From assembly GCA_963695445.1 (NCBI GenBank), contig CAVOGV010000036.1:1-64000 (forward strand): a DNA stretch of 64,000 bases, in the 5' to 3' direction. Below are positions 47,051-56,280 of the stretch, piece after piece. Positions within the stretch are counted from its first letter, which is position 1. Each line of letters opens with the position of its first letter. This stretch comes from Thiohalocapsa sp963695445 (lineage in GTDB: Bacteria > Pseudomonadota > Gammaproteobacteria > Chromatiales > Chromatiaceae). Under the pieces are notes generated by a model that was given only the letters and a program-made list of their open reading frames with translations, made no database searches and was not told where the DNA came from. The position numbers were made by a program, and so were the translations under genes.

Positions 47051-47570
47051 CTATGGGCGCGGCCTGCCGGTTGTGCCCGCTTCGGTGCTGAGCATCTCGC
47101 CGACCAGGTCGAGCATCGCGTCGGTATCGAATTCGGACTTCGTTACATAGCGGTCGGCACCGGCCTCAAGGGTCTTTTGCCGGTCTTCGGGGCGGTCCTG
47201 TAGGAGACGACGATGATCGGCAGGTCCTTGAAGCGGTCGATGCCGCGCAGGGTGCGGATCAATTCGATGCCGTTCATGCGCGGCATATCGATGTCGGTGA
47301 TGAGCAGATTGAAGCTGCCGGCCTTGGCCTTGTTGAGACCATCGACGCCGTTGACGGCGGTGGTGAGACGTGGTGGCCGGCCTGTTCCAGGAAGGGGCGT
47401 TCGACCTCGCGCAGTTGACCCTCGGCGATGCGGCGCACGGCGGCTGCGTCGCTCATGGAGAAGGCGTAGCGCTGGGCGCTAAACAGAGGATGTCGGCCGC
47501 CGTCGCAGTGGATAGCCCAGGCAGAAACAGGCACTGCGTCTGTTCGTCTATGCCCATGGCGATATCGGAT
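47051..47570 (-). pseudogene. Remnant of a chemotaxis-type protein with receiver domain
   Basis: The minus strand encodes a receiver domain in pieces: REVERPFLEQAGHHV, then (after a shift near 47370) TTAVNGVDGLNKAKAGSFNL, LLITDIDMPRMNGIELIRTL (phosphoacceptor Asp in ITDIDMP) and RFKDLPIIVVSY, then (after a shift near 47200) DRPEDRQKTLEAGADRYVTK and a stop at 47051. Such receivers sit at the C-terminus of CheA/CheW-type hybrids. Upstream only a scrap (IDEQTQCLFLPGLST) is seen and no start. Multiple shifts and the lost N-terminus argue for a decayed gene. Confidence 0.6.
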
Positions 47571-48396
47571 TCATGTGTGCGCCTACGCCAATTCTCGCCT
47601 GGTCAGCACCTCGTTGCCCGCGAACGAATTTTGGGGCGCCGCCATCTACGGAGTATTGCCCCGCTGATCAGACTGCCGTGTCATCTGGCGCCGGTTTGTG
47701 CGGCACAGACGGAGAGCAATCATCGACGAATCGAGCCTGCCGAAACGGGAGATGGCTATCCGGATGATGCCCGGAACGACGATTTCTCTGTTGACAAGGG
47801 TAGTGATTGATGAGTGGGGTTCGAGGTTGTGCACAGGCTGCACGTCCTTGCGGCATACGTACACTGACGATCAAGTCCTCGCGTGTCGGGAATTGGCTGA
47901 TGCTATTTAAAACAATGACTTGTGATCATGGTCAAAAAGGCGTCAGTCTAATCAGATGCCAGTCGTTTTGCGGGTTCAGGCTGGACTCCCGGGCGTTGTC
48001 CACAAACTTATCCACAGCTATTGTTGGTAGTTGCGAAGAAACCATGACGGGAAAGTGTCTTGCACATGACAGCGCCGGAGTACTTCAGGTTGTGCGGTTA
48101 ATCCCTTGATTTGATTTCTGCGTGCCGAGCGGCCTGGAACACCGCTCAGTTCGGTGGCGCGACGCCGCGGGCATTCCGCGCATCCGTAACATCGCTGTCG
48201 CTGCGTCTTGAATGCAATGTCCTGATATTTCGCTTGTGTGGCGGCGCAAATGTACCGACAGGACCGCCGCGCTAGGCTATACTGCGCTTTGCCGCCCTGG
48301 CCGCATTCGCCGGCCGTCGCTCGCCCCATTCCCGGTATCGCTGTTGCAACTGCCGCCGCCTGTCCACGCCGACGGGCCATTAGGAGAGAAGTCCCT
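47571..48396. other. Gene-free region with DnaA-box-like sites upstream of typA
   Basis: No convincing gene. It contains TTGTGCACA (47827-47835), TTGTCCACA (47996-48004) and a perfect TTATCCACA (48008-48016), and an AT-richer patch at 47900-47940 with a GATC. The chromosome origin is not expected next to typA, so these may be DnaA regulatory or chance sites. Confidence 0.4.
48255..48283 (+). promoter_or_regulatory. Candidate sigma-70 promoter of typA
   Basis: CCGACA (48255-48260), 17 bases, TATACT (48278-48283). The transcript would carry a leader of about 108 bases before the GTG at 48397. Confidence 0.5.
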
Positions 48397-50223
48397 GTGA
48401 TCGAGAACCTTCGCAATATTGCGATCATTGCCCATGTCGACCATGGCAAGACCACGCTGGTCGACAAGCTGCTGCAGCAGTCCGGTACCCTTGGCGACCG
48501 CTTCGGGCCGGTGGAGCGGGTCATGGACTCGAACGACCTGGAAAAGGAGCGCGGCATCACGATTCTGTCGAAGAATACGGCGCTGCGCCTGACGCTGAAC
48601 GAGCAGGACTACCGCATCAACATCGTCGATACGCCGGGACATGCCGATTTCGGCGGCGAGGTGGAGCGCGTGCTGTCGATGGTCGATTCGGTGCTGCTCC
48701 TGGTCGACGCACAGGAGGGGCCGATGCCGCAGACGCGGTTCGTCACCAGCAAGGCCTTCGAGCATGGGTTGCGGCCCATCGTCGTGGTCAACAAGATCGA
48801 CAAACCCGGCGCCCGTCCGGATTGGGTCATCGATCAGGTGTTCGATCTATTCGACCGCCTCGGCGCCACCGACGAACAGCTCGATTTCCCGATCATTTAT
48901 GCCTCCGCCATCAACGGCTATGCGGGGCTCGAGAACACCGTGCGCGACGGCGACATGACACCGCTGTTCGAGGCCATCGTCGAGCATTGCCCGGTACCGG
49001 ATGTGGACCCCGAGGGGCCGTTCCAAATGCAGGTGTCGACCCTCGACTACAATTCCTTCGTCGGCGCGATCGCCGTCGGGCGTATCCAGCGCGGCGCCGT
49101 GAAGCCGAACCAGCAAGTGGTGGTGGTCAAGCGTGATGGCGTCACGCATCGGGCCAAGATCGGCCTGGTGTACGGTTATATGGGCCTGGTGCGCAGTGAG
49201 GTGCAGTCGGCGCGCGCCGGCGACATCGTCGCGCTGACCGGAATCGAAGCGCCGAACGTCTCCGATACCCTGTGCCATCCGGACCATGTCGAGGCGCTGC
49301 CGCCGCTCACCGTCGACGAGCCGACCGTGACCATGACCTTCCAGGTCAACACGTCACCGTTCGCTGGTAAAGAGGGCAAGTACCTGACCTCGCGTCAGCT
49401 CAAGGACCGCCTGGAGCGGGAGTTGATCCACAACGTCGCGCTGCGGGTGGAGGAAGGCAACGACCCGGAGAAGTTCCGCGTCTCTGGCCGCGGCGAGTTG
49501 CACCTGTCGATCCTGCTCGAGAACATGCGCCGGGAAGGCTACGAAATGGCCGTCTCGCGCCCGGAGGTCATCTTTCGTGAGATCGACGGCCAAATCTGCG
49601 AGCCCTACGAGCAACTCACCGTCGACCTCGACGAGGGCAATCAGGGCGCCATCATGCAGGCCCTCGGCGAGCGCCGGGGCGACCTTAAGGACATGGTGCC
49701 GGATGGCAAGGGCAGGGTGCGGCTGGATTACGAGATCCCATCCCGCGGTCTGATCGGCTTCCAGACCGAATTCATGACCCTGACCTCCGGCACCGGTCTG
49801 AAGTACCATGTGTTCGACCACTACGGGCCGGCCAATCAGAGCGGCATTTCCCCGCGGCGTAACGGCGCGATGATCGCAAACGCCCAAGGCAAGGTGCTCG
49901 GCTATGCGCTGTTCAACCTGCAGGACCGGGGGCGCATGCTGGTTTCCCCGGGGGATGAGGTCTACGAAGGCCAGGTCGTAGGCATCCACTCTCGCGACAA
50001 TGACCTGGTGGTGAATCCGCTCAAGGCCAAGCAGCTGACCAACATCCGTGCGGCCGGTTCCGATGAGAACATCCTGCTGACGCCGCCGATCCGTTTCTCG
50101 CTGGAACAGGCCTTGGAATTCATCGAAGACGACGAACTCGTCGAGATCACGCCTACGGCGATCCGTATCCGCAAGCGCTTCTTGAAAGAGCACGAGCGTA
50201 AGCGCGCTGGCCGAGCGCGCTGA
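48397..50223 (+). CDS. typA: Translational GTPase TypA/BipA
   Basis: A ribosome-binding GTPase of the EF-G family, important in stress and cold and for 50S assembly; 608 residues. The start is GTG at 48397 after TAGGAGAG (MIENLRNIAIIAHVDHGKTT). G motifs: AHVDHGKTT, RGITI, VDTPGHADF, NKIDKPGA. The C-terminal BipA domain follows (SGISPRRNGAMIANAQGKV). Intact. The frame is open further upstream, but the GTG has the ribosome site and matches the family. Confidence 0.97.
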   Translation: MIENLRNIAIIAHVDHGKTTLVDKLLQQSGTLGDRFGPVERVMDSNDLEKERGITILSKNTALRLTLNEQDYRINIVDTPGHADFGGEVERVLSMVDSVLLLVDAQEGPMPQTRFVTSKAFEHGLRPIVVVNKIDKPGARPDWVIDQVFDLFDRLGATDEQLDFPIIYASAINGYAGLENTVRDGDMTPLFEAIVEHCPVPDVDPEGPFQMQVSTLDYNSFVGAIAVGRIQRGAVKPNQQVVVVKRDGVTHRAKIGLVYGYMGLVRSEVQSARAGDIVALTGIEAPNVSDTLCHPDHVEALPPLTVDEPTVTMTFQVNTSPFAGKEGKYLTSRQLKDRLERELIHNVALRVEEGNDPEKFRVSGRGELHLSILLENMRREGYEMAVSRPEVIFREIDGQICEPYEQLTVDLDEGNQGAIMQALGERRGDLKDMVPDGKGRVRLDYEIPSRGLIGFQTEFMTLTSGTGLKYHVFDHYGPANQSGISPRRNGAMIANAQGKVLGYALFNLQDRGRMLVSPGDEVYEGQVVGIHSRDNDLVVNPLKAKQLTNIRAAGSDENILLTPPIRFSLEQALEFIEDDELVEITPTAIRIRKRFLKEHERKRAGRAR

Positions 50224-50307
50224 AGCTTCTCGACAAAGTCAGCGACAACGAGCAACTTGACCCACTCCGTGACGATGCGGCGCCCTCAAACAATCGAGGC
50301 CCGCTGC

Positions 50308-50793
50308 TCAATGCTGCTTGAAGATGCGTTCCTTTTCGCGCTGCCAGTCGCGGTCGCGTTCAGTGGCACGCTTGTCGTGCAATTTCTTACCCTTTGCAAG
50401 GCCGATCTCCAGCTTGGCGCGACCGCGCTTCCAGTACATTGCCGTTGGTACCAGCGTGTAGCCGGCGCGCTCGGTTTGCCCGATCAGACGGCTCAGTTCC
50501 GCGCGCTTCAGCAGAAGCTTGCGGGTGCGGGTCGGATCTGGCGTAATGTGGGTCGAGGCGGAGGTCAGCGGCGACACGTGGGCGCCGATCAGGAATGCCT
50601 CGCCATGCAAGATCTTGACGTAGCTCTCTTTGAGCTGGACCCGCCCGGCGCGCATACTCTTCGCCTCCCAACCTTCTAGCACCAGACCGCATTCCAGGCG
50701 TTGCTCGATGTGGTACTCGTGCCCCGCGGATTTGTTTAGCGCGATGGTGTTGCCGCCGGCGCTTCGGTTCGTCTTTTTTGTTCCTTTAGCCAT
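50308..50793 (-). CDS. smpB: SsrA-binding protein
   Basis: A 161-residue tmRNA-binding protein for ribosome rescue. Landmarks are HEYHIEQRLECGLVLEGWEA, the VQLKESYVKI strand and the basic C-terminal tail KGKKLHDKRATERDRDWQRE. It diverges from tpiA. tmRNA itself is not in the window. Confidence 0.96.
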   Translation of the reverse strand: MAKGTKKTNRSAGGNTIALNKSAGHEYHIEQRLECGLVLEGWEAKSMRAGRVQLKESYVKILHGEAFLIGAHVSPLTSASTHITPDPTRTRKLLLKRAELSRLIGQTERAGYTLVPTAMYWKRGRAKLEIGLAKGKKLHDKRATERDRDWQREKERIFKQH

Positions 50794-50843
50794 CGCGCCA
50801 GTCTAATGCAGCGGGCTTGTCTGGTGGAAGCGCGGAACGTTGC

Positions 50844-50872
50844 TTGCGCGTGCTGCTCGTTGCCGCTATGAT
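50844..50872 (+). promoter_or_regulatory. Sigma-70 promoter of tpiA
   Basis: TTGCGC (50844-50849), a 17-base spacer and TATGAT (50867-50872), 27 bases before the tpiA ATG. The short leader contains CCCGGGGGTG. Confidence 0.65.
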
Positions 50873-50899
50873 GCTGGGCTTTTCCCGGGGGTGTAAACC

Positions 50900-51661
50900 A
50901 TGCGACAGCCGTTGATTGCCGGCAACTGGAAGATGAACGGTAGCAAGGCCGAGACCATCGACCTGCTCAACGGAATCAAGGCTGGCATTGGTGCAGTGAC
51001 CAAATCGGCGGTGGCCGTGTGCCCGCCCTTCCCGTATTTGTACCTGGCTGAGGAGTTGCTCGCCGGTACGGGCATCGGCTATGGCGCACAGGATGTCTCC
51101 CGGGAAGAGAGCGGTGCGTTCACCGGCCAGGTTTCCGCCGCGATGCTGAAGGATTTCGGCTGTAAGTACGTGATCGTCGGTCACTCCGAACGCCGCCTGT
51201 TCAATGCCGAGACCGACGCCATCATCGCTCGCAAGTACGCGCAGGCGGTCGACAACGGGCTGATCCCCATCCTGTGCGTCGGTGAGACGCTCGAAGAGCG
51301 GGAGAGCGGCAAGACCGAGGCGGTGGTTGCGGCGCATGTCGACGGCGTCATCGATGCTCATGGCGTCGAGGCCCTCAGCCAGGGTGTCATCGCCTACGAG
51401 CCGGTCTGGGCGATCGGCACCGGCGTTACGGCGACTCCGGCGCAGGCGCAAGAGGTGCATGCCTTCCTGCGCGCGCGCATCGGCAGCAAGAGCCAAGCGG
51501 TCGCCGATAAGGTGCAGATCCTCTACGGTGGCAGCATGAAGCCTGACAATGCCGAGGAGCTGATCGGTCAAGCCGATATCGATGGTGGTCTGATCGGCGG
51601 TGCTGCACTGAAGGCGGGCGACTTCTTGGCGATCTGCCGCGCCGGGGATGCCAACGCCTAA
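50900..51661 (+). CDS. tpiA: Triosephosphate isomerase
   Basis: Interconverts dihydroxyacetone phosphate and glyceraldehyde 3-phosphate; 253 residues, intact. It starts MRQPLIAGNWKMNGSKAETI. Catalytic His is in IVGHSERRLF, Glu in AYEPVWAIGTG, and the phosphate loop in ILYGGSMKPDN. The tpiA-secG-tRNA-Leu-nuo order is widespread in Gammaproteobacteria. Confidence 0.97.
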   Translation: MRQPLIAGNWKMNGSKAETIDLLNGIKAGIGAVTKSAVAVCPPFPYLYLAEELLAGTGIGYGAQDVSREESGAFTGQVSAAMLKDFGCKYVIVGHSERRLFNAETDAIIARKYAQAVDNGLIPILCVGETLEERESGKTEAVVAAHVDGVIDAHGVEALSQGVIAYEPVWAIGTGVTATPAQAQEVHAFLRARIGSKSQAVADKVQILYGGSMKPDNAEELIGQADIDGGLIGGAALKAGDFLAICRAGDANA

Positions 51662-51715
51662 GCTGATTGGTTCTGGCTGATTCGGCTAAGCTGATTAGGA
51701 AGGCTAAGGCGGCTT
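51661..51715 (+). repeat. GGCTGATT/GGCTAAG quasi-repeat between tpiA and secG
   Basis: AAGCTGATTGGTTCTGGCTG, ATTCGGCTAAGCTGATTAGG and AAGGCTAAGGCGGCTTGG are imperfect repeats of an AAGCTGATT-like unit directly after the tpiA stop. Another locus-specific spacer repeat. Confidence 0.7.
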
Positions 51716-51821
51716 GGTTGGAGCGCCCCGGTCTGAGCGTGGCGGACCATGAATTTACGCCCACGCGGCTCGAAGTCCGCAAGGCCGCGGCGTGGGCGCT
51801 ACTCAACAACGGGTCTAATTG

Positions 51822-52351
51822 ATGCAACTGATTCTGACAGTGCTGCACCTGATGCTCGCCATCGGGCTGATCGGGCTGATCCTGATCCAGCACGGGCGCG
51901 GGGCGGATGCCGGCGCGGCATTCGGCAGCGGCGCGTCGGCGACGGTGTTTGGCGCGCAGGGGTCCGGGTCGTTTTTGACGCGTTCTACCGCGGTCATCGC
52001 GACGTTGTTTTTTCTGACCAGTATGACGCTGGCCTACTTTGCGGCGCAGGTCGGCGAACCGAGGCGGGCTGATGGACGATGTCGAGGTGCCGGCACCGAT
52101 CGTCATCGACAACAACGACCTGCCTTCGACGGATCTTCCGCCCGGACCAGCTTCTGGACTCGGTCTGACCTGGCACCGATGATGCCGGCGCGAGCATGAA
52201 CGATATGCCGGCTGTCGACGCCCCGACCAGCGACCCGATGAGCGCCGGGGTGCGAGTGCCGGCGGACGACGCGAATCCGCCAGCGCCCGAGGCAACAGCC
52301 GATGCAGCAGATAGCCGCGCGCTGGTGATGCAGCTGTCGATGCATCGGTGA
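51822..52351 (+). CDS. secG: Protein translocase subunit SecG (C-terminus frameshifted)
   Basis: A small inner-membrane partner of SecYE. Two membrane helices are clear (MQLILTVLHLMLAIGLIGLI and STAVIATLFFLTSMTLAYFA) around the conserved HGRGADAGAAFGSGAS loop. Beyond residue 85 the family has an acidic Pro-rich tail. Here it is split among frames: LMDDVEVPAPIVIDNNDLPS in one and MNDMPAVDAPTSDPMSAGVR in another, ending at 52351, by net +1 changes near 52070 and 52140 and further indels near 52170. The essential core is intact, so the tail may tolerate change. Confidence 0.85.
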
Positions 52352-52430
52352 TGAAGCGGCGCTGGCGAGCAGCCAGGCAACAACTGACGCGCGGCCCTGG
52401 CTGCAGTTAACGAGGGAATTTCAACTTTAA

Positions 52431-52515
52431 GCCGACGTGGTGGAATTGGTAGACACGCTGTCTTGAGGGGGCAGTGGCGCAAGCCGTGCCGGTTCGAGTC
52501 CGGCCGTCGGCACCA
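52431..52515 (+). tRNA. leuU: tRNA-Leu (anticodon GAG)
   Basis: An 85-base tRNA with acceptor stem GCCGACG/CGTCGGC, discriminator A and encoded CCA, a long variable arm as in class II tRNAs, T-arm loop GTTCGAGTC, and the anticodon loop CTTGAGG with GAG. Same place and anticodon as leuU after secG in other Gammaproteobacteria. Confidence 0.97.
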
Positions 52516-52519
52516 TCAC

Positions 52520-52557
52520 AAAAGCGGCATCGCAGCAGCGATCGCCGCTTTTATTTT
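52520..52557 (+). terminator. Terminator after tRNA-Leu
   Basis: AAAAGCGGC ... GCCGCTTTTATTTT stem-loop (52520-52528 and 52544-52552) with an inner CGCAGCAGCG loop, directly after the tRNA. Confidence 0.85.
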
Positions 52558-52614
52558 GCGCATATTAAAGACATAAGCCACTGAAAAATATAAGATAAGC
52601 AGAATTCGCTCGGC

Positions 52615-52644
52615 TTGACACCCCTGCGCCGGGTGCACTAGACT
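52615..52644 (+). promoter_or_regulatory. Sigma-70 promoter of the nuo operon
   Basis: A perfect TTGACA (52615-52620), an 18-base spacer and TAGACT (52639-52644). The nuoA start is 52 bases downstream behind AAGGAGAG. This is the best consensus promoter in the window. Confidence 0.75.
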
Positions 52645-52696
52645 GCCGGGCCTTGGTCATCAGGCCAAATACAAACCATAAAGGAGAGCGATCCCG

Positions 52697-53054
52697 GTGC
52701 TAGAGGACTATCTCCATATCCTGATCTTCATCACTCGTCGCGCTGCTGATCGGATTCGTGCCGCGGGTACTGGGCATGCTGCTGGGTCCGCGGCGGCCTG
52801 ACCGGGAGAAAGACTCCCCCTACGAGTGCGGCTTCGAGGCGTTCGAGAGCGCTCGGATGAAATTCGATGTGCGCTACTACCTGGTCGCCATCCTCTTCAT
52901 CATCTTCGATCTTGAGATCGCGTTCCTGTTTCCGTGGGCGATCGTGCTCGAAGACCTCGGCATGGCGGGCTTTACCGCGATGTTCGTCTTCCTCGGTATC
53001 CTCGTCGTCGGCTTCATCTACGAGTGGAAGAAGGGCGCCCTCGAATGGGAATGA
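52697..53054 (+). CDS. nuoA: NADH-quinone oxidoreductase subunit A (frameshifted)
   Basis: A membrane subunit of complex I with three helices. The start is GTG at 52697 after AAGGAG (MLEDYLHILIFI). One extra base near 52733 shifts the frame; the rest continues VALLIGFVPRVLGMLLGPRR, SPYECGFEAFESARMKFDVR (conserved cysteine loop) and YYLVAILFIIFDLEIAFLFP. Restored length is about 119 residues. Confidence 0.93.
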
Positions 53055-53073
53055 ATACGCGTCGATACAGCGG

Positions 53074-53112
53074 CGGCAGTGAGCACCCACTGAGCACCCC
53101 AGTGAGCACCTA
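53074..53112 (+). repeat. AGTGAGCACC quasi-tandem repeat before nuoB
   Basis: AGTGAGCACCCACTGAGCAC then CCCAGTGAGCACC: three units of (CA)GTGAGCACC. A normal TAGGAG ribosome site lies after the repeat. Confidence 0.85.
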
Positions 53113-53123
53113 GGAGCAGACGC

Positions 53124-53600
53124 ATGGGTATAGAAGGCGTTCTCGAAGAGGGTTTTGTCACCACCTCCGCCGACCAGCTGATCAACTGGGCGCGCACCGG
53201 CTCACTCTGGCCGATGACCTTCGGCCTCGCCTGCTGCGCGGTCGAGATGATGCACGCTGGCGCTGCCCGCTACGATCTCGATCGCTTCGGCATCATCTTT
53301 CGCCCAAGTCCGCGCCAGTCGGACGTGATGATCGTTGCCGGCACCCTTGTCAACAAGATGGCTCCGGCCCTGCGCAAGGTCTACGACCAGATGGCGGAGC
53401 CGCGCTGGGTGATCTCGATGGGTTCCTGCGCCAACGGTGGCGGCTACTATCACTACTCGTACTCCGTGGTGCGGGGTTGCGACAGGATCGTGCCGGTAGA
53501 CGTGTACGTGCCAGGCTGTCCGCCGACGGCGGAGGCGCTGCTCTACGGCATTCTGCAGTTGCAGAACAAGATCCGTCGCACCAATACCATTGCCCGCTAG
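53124..53600 (+). CDS. nuoB: NADH-quinone oxidoreductase subunit B
   Basis: A 158-residue subunit that carries cluster N2, next to the quinone site. Conserved cysteines are in FGLACCAVEMM, ISMGSCANGGG and YVPGCPPTAEALLYGI. Intact. ATG at 53124 with TAGGAG. Confidence 0.97.
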   Translation: MGIEGVLEEGFVTTSADQLINWARTGSLWPMTFGLACCAVEMMHAGAARYDLDRFGIIFRPSPRQSDVMIVAGTLVNKMAPALRKVYDQMAEPRWVISMGSCANGGGYYHYSYSVVRGCDRIVPVDVYVPGCPPTAEALLYGILQLQNKIRRTNTIAR

Positions 53601-53638
53601 GCGCCCGCTAGGCCGATTCGTCCGGACACAAGCCAAAC

Positions 53639-54382
53639 ATGACAACCCAGCTACCATCTACGGGTGACGCACGGTTGGACGCGCTCGCCGACCTGTTGGT
53701 CGAGCGCTGGTCCGGTGACGGCTTCGAGCTGAAATCGGCCCTCGGCGAGTTGACGCTGACCCTGCCCGCCGATGAACTACTCGCGGTTTGCACCGCGTTG
53801 CGCACCGACGACGCACTGCGCTTCGAACAGCTGATCGACCTCTGCGGCGTCGACTATGCCGCGTTCGGTCAAGCCGAGTGGGACACCACCGACGCGTCCA
53901 GCACTGGCTTCGGCCGCGGCGTGGACCGTGACATCGAGTTCGATGCCGACGACCCAAGCCGCTTCGGCGTGGTCTACCATCTGCTGTCGATTCGCTACAA
54001 TCGCCGCCTGCGGCTGCGGGTTCACGCCGGCGGTCCGCAACCGATGGTCGATTCCGTGGTCTCGGTCTGGAGCGCGGCCAATTGGTTCGAGCGCGAGGCC
54101 TTCGACCTGTTCGGCATCCTGTTCCGTGGTCATCCGGACTTGCGCCGCATCTTGACGGACTACGGCTTCGTCGGACATCCGTTCCGCAAGGACTTCCCGA
54201 TTAGCGGTCATGTGGCGATGCGCTACGATCCGGACCAGGCGCGTGTCGTCTACGAACCGGTGGAGATCGACCCGAGGGTGCTGGTGCCGAAGGTGATCCG
54301 CAGCGACAGCCGCTACCTTGACGGCGACGAAGGGGCACTCAACCGGCCACTCCCATGGCCGGACAAAGCCTGTACCCAATAA
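53639..54382 (+). CDS. nuoC: NADH-quinone oxidoreductase subunit C
   Basis: A 247-residue 30-kDa-type hydrophilic subunit, separate from NuoD (not fused). The signature ERE(A/V)xDxxGIxFxGHPDLRRI is seen as REAFDLFGILFRGHPDLRRI, followed by GHPFRKDFPISGHVAMRYDP. Intact. Confidence 0.96.
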   Translation: MTTQLPSTGDARLDALADLLVERWSGDGFELKSALGELTLTLPADELLAVCTALRTDDALRFEQLIDLCGVDYAAFGQAEWDTTDASSTGFGRGVDRDIEFDADDPSRFGVVYHLLSIRYNRRLRLRVHAGGPQPMVDSVVSVWSAANWFEREAFDLFGILFRGHPDLRRILTDYGFVGHPFRKDFPISGHVAMRYDPDQARVVYEPVEIDPRVLVPKVIRSDSRYLDGDEGALNRPLPWPDKACTQ

Positions 54383-54393
54383 GGGCTCCGCCA

Positions 54394-55653
54394 ATGCCTG
54401 AGATCCGCAATTACACGCTGAACTTCGGCCCTCAGCATCCCGCCGCCCATGGCGTACTGCGCCTGGTGTTGGAGATGGATGGCGAGGTCATCGATCGCGC
54501 TGATCCACATGTCGGGCTGTTGCATCGCGGTACCGAGAAGCTGGCTGAGACCAAGCCGTTCAATCAGAGCATCGGCTACATGGATCGGCTCGATTACGTG
54601 TCGATGATGTGTAACGAGCATGGCTACGTGCGCGCCATCGAAAAGCTGCTCGGCGTCGAGGCGCCGATTCGCGCGCAGTACATCCGCACGCTGTTCGACG
54701 AGATCACGCGCATCTTGAACCACCTGATGTGGCTCGGGGCGCATGCGTTGGACGTCGGCGCGATGACCGTCTTTCTGTACTGTTTCCGCGAGCGCGAGGA
54801 CCTGATGGACTGCTACGAGGCAGTCTCCGGGGCGCGTCTGCACGCCACGTACTATCGCCCCGGCGGCGTCTATCGCGACCTGCCGGGCCGCATGCCCCGC
54901 TTCCCGGAGGCCAAGTCCAAGTGGCACAGCAAGCGCGAGATCAGCAAGCTCAACCAGTCCCGTGAGGGCTCGCTGCTGGATTTCCTGGAGGACTTCAGCA
55001 ACCGCTTCCCGGCGCTGGTGGACGAGTACGAGACACTGCTGACCGACAACCGCATCTGGAAGCAGCGCACCGTCGGTATCGGCGTCGTCGACGCCGATCG
55101 CGCGCTGAATCTGGGCTTCACCGGCCCCATGCTACGCGGCTCCGGCGTCGCCTGGGACCTGCGTAAGAAGCAGCCCTATGCGGCCTACGCCGACGTCGAT
55201 TTCGACATTCCGGTCGGCCAGAATGGTGACTGCTACGATCGCTATCTGGTTCGCATCGAGGAGATGCGCCAGTCCAATCGCATTATTCGCCAGTGCATCG
55301 ATTGGCTGCGGGCCAATCCGGGGCCGGTGATGGTCGACGATCACAAGGTCGCGCCGCCGGCGCGGGTCGGCATGAAGGACGACATGGAGGCCCTGATCCA
55401 CCACTTTAAGCTGTTCACCGAGGGCTACTGTCCGCCGCCCGGCGAGGCCTATGCCGCGGTGGAGGCGCCGAAGGGCGAGTTTGGTTGTTACATCGTCTCC
55501 GACGGTGCCAACAAGCCGTACCGGCTCAAGGTGCGCGCGCCCGGCTTTCCGCACCTGGCCGCGATGGATGAGATGGTGAAGGGCCACATGCTGGCCGACG
55601 TCGTCGCCATCATCGGCACCATGGATATCGTATTTGGGGAGATCGATCGCTGA
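54394..55653 (+). CDS. nuoD: NADH-quinone oxidoreductase subunit D
   Basis: A 419-residue 49-kDa-type subunit that helps form the quinone pocket. MPEIRNYTLNFGPQHPAAHG is the standard start at 54394; HRGTEKLAETKPFNQSIGYM and the end DIVFGEIDR are typical. The stop overlaps the nuoE start (TGATG). Intact. Confidence 0.97.
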   Translation: MPEIRNYTLNFGPQHPAAHGVLRLVLEMDGEVIDRADPHVGLLHRGTEKLAETKPFNQSIGYMDRLDYVSMMCNEHGYVRAIEKLLGVEAPIRAQYIRTLFDEITRILNHLMWLGAHALDVGAMTVFLYCFREREDLMDCYEAVSGARLHATYYRPGGVYRDLPGRMPRFPEAKSKWHSKREISKLNQSREGSLLDFLEDFSNRFPALVDEYETLLTDNRIWKQRTVGIGVVDADRALNLGFTGPMLRGSGVAWDLRKKQPYAAYADVDFDIPVGQNGDCYDRYLVRIEEMRQSNRIIRQCIDWLRANPGPVMVDDHKVAPPARVGMKDDMEALIHHFKLFTEGYCPPPGEAYAAVEAPKGEFGCYIVSDGANKPYRLKVRAPGFPHLAAMDEMVKGHMLADVVAIIGTMDIVFGEIDR

Positions 55654-56180
55654 TGAGCTTTCGCACCGCACCGTTGGCCGTCGTCCACGACGTGGACAAG
55701 GAGACCTTGCTCACGCCGGAGATTCGCGCCGAGATCGACAAGCACGTCGCGAAGTATCCGCCGGAGTGGAAGCAGTCCGCGGTGATGCCGGCGCTGACCC
55801 TGGTGCAGGATCACAACGGTGGCTGGCTGAGCAAGGAACTGATGAACGAGGTGGCTGCCTACCTCGACATGCCGGAGGTGGCGGTCTACGAGGTTGCGAG
55901 CTTCTATGCCATGTACGATCTGGAGCCAGTGGGTCGGCACAAGATTTGTGTCTGCAACAGCGTCTCCTGCATGCTTGGCGGGGCCGAGGAACTGATGGCC
56001 CATATCGAAAAGAAATATGACGTGGCGTCGGGCGGCACCACCGCCGACGGTAAATTCACGTTCAAGGAGTTTGAGTGCCTTGGCGCTTGCCGCCACGCGC
56101 CGGCGGTGATGGTCGACAAGACCTACCACGAGTGCGTGACCCCCGATGCCATCGACAAGTTGATCAAGAAGCTGGACTGA
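55653..56180 (+). CDS. nuoE: NADH-quinone oxidoreductase subunit E
   Basis: A 175-residue [2Fe-2S] subunit (N1a) of the NADH module. Cysteine ligands are seen in ICVCNSVSCMLGG and ECLGACRHAPAVMV. The ATG at 55653 shares its A with the nuoD stop. Intact. Confidence 0.96.
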   Translation: MSFRTAPLAVVHDVDKETLLTPEIRAEIDKHVAKYPPEWKQSAVMPALTLVQDHNGGWLSKELMNEVAAYLDMPEVAVYEVASFYAMYDLEPVGRHKICVCNSVSCMLGGAEELMAHIEKKYDVASGGTTADGKFTFKEFECLGACRHAPAVMVDKTYHECVTPDAIDKLIKKLD

Positions 56181-56280
56181 CGTCCCGAGCACGGATTCCT
56201 GCTCGCCGAATCCGGATCGCAAGACGCAGGCGAGCCCTGAACGCGATCCCCGAACAGCCAGTAACCGCGCTAGCGCAATC

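Noticed and set aside
47827..48016. Chromosomal replication origin
   Set aside because: Only three box-like sites and no dnaA, dnaN, rpmH or gidA nearby; kept only as a possible DnaA site.
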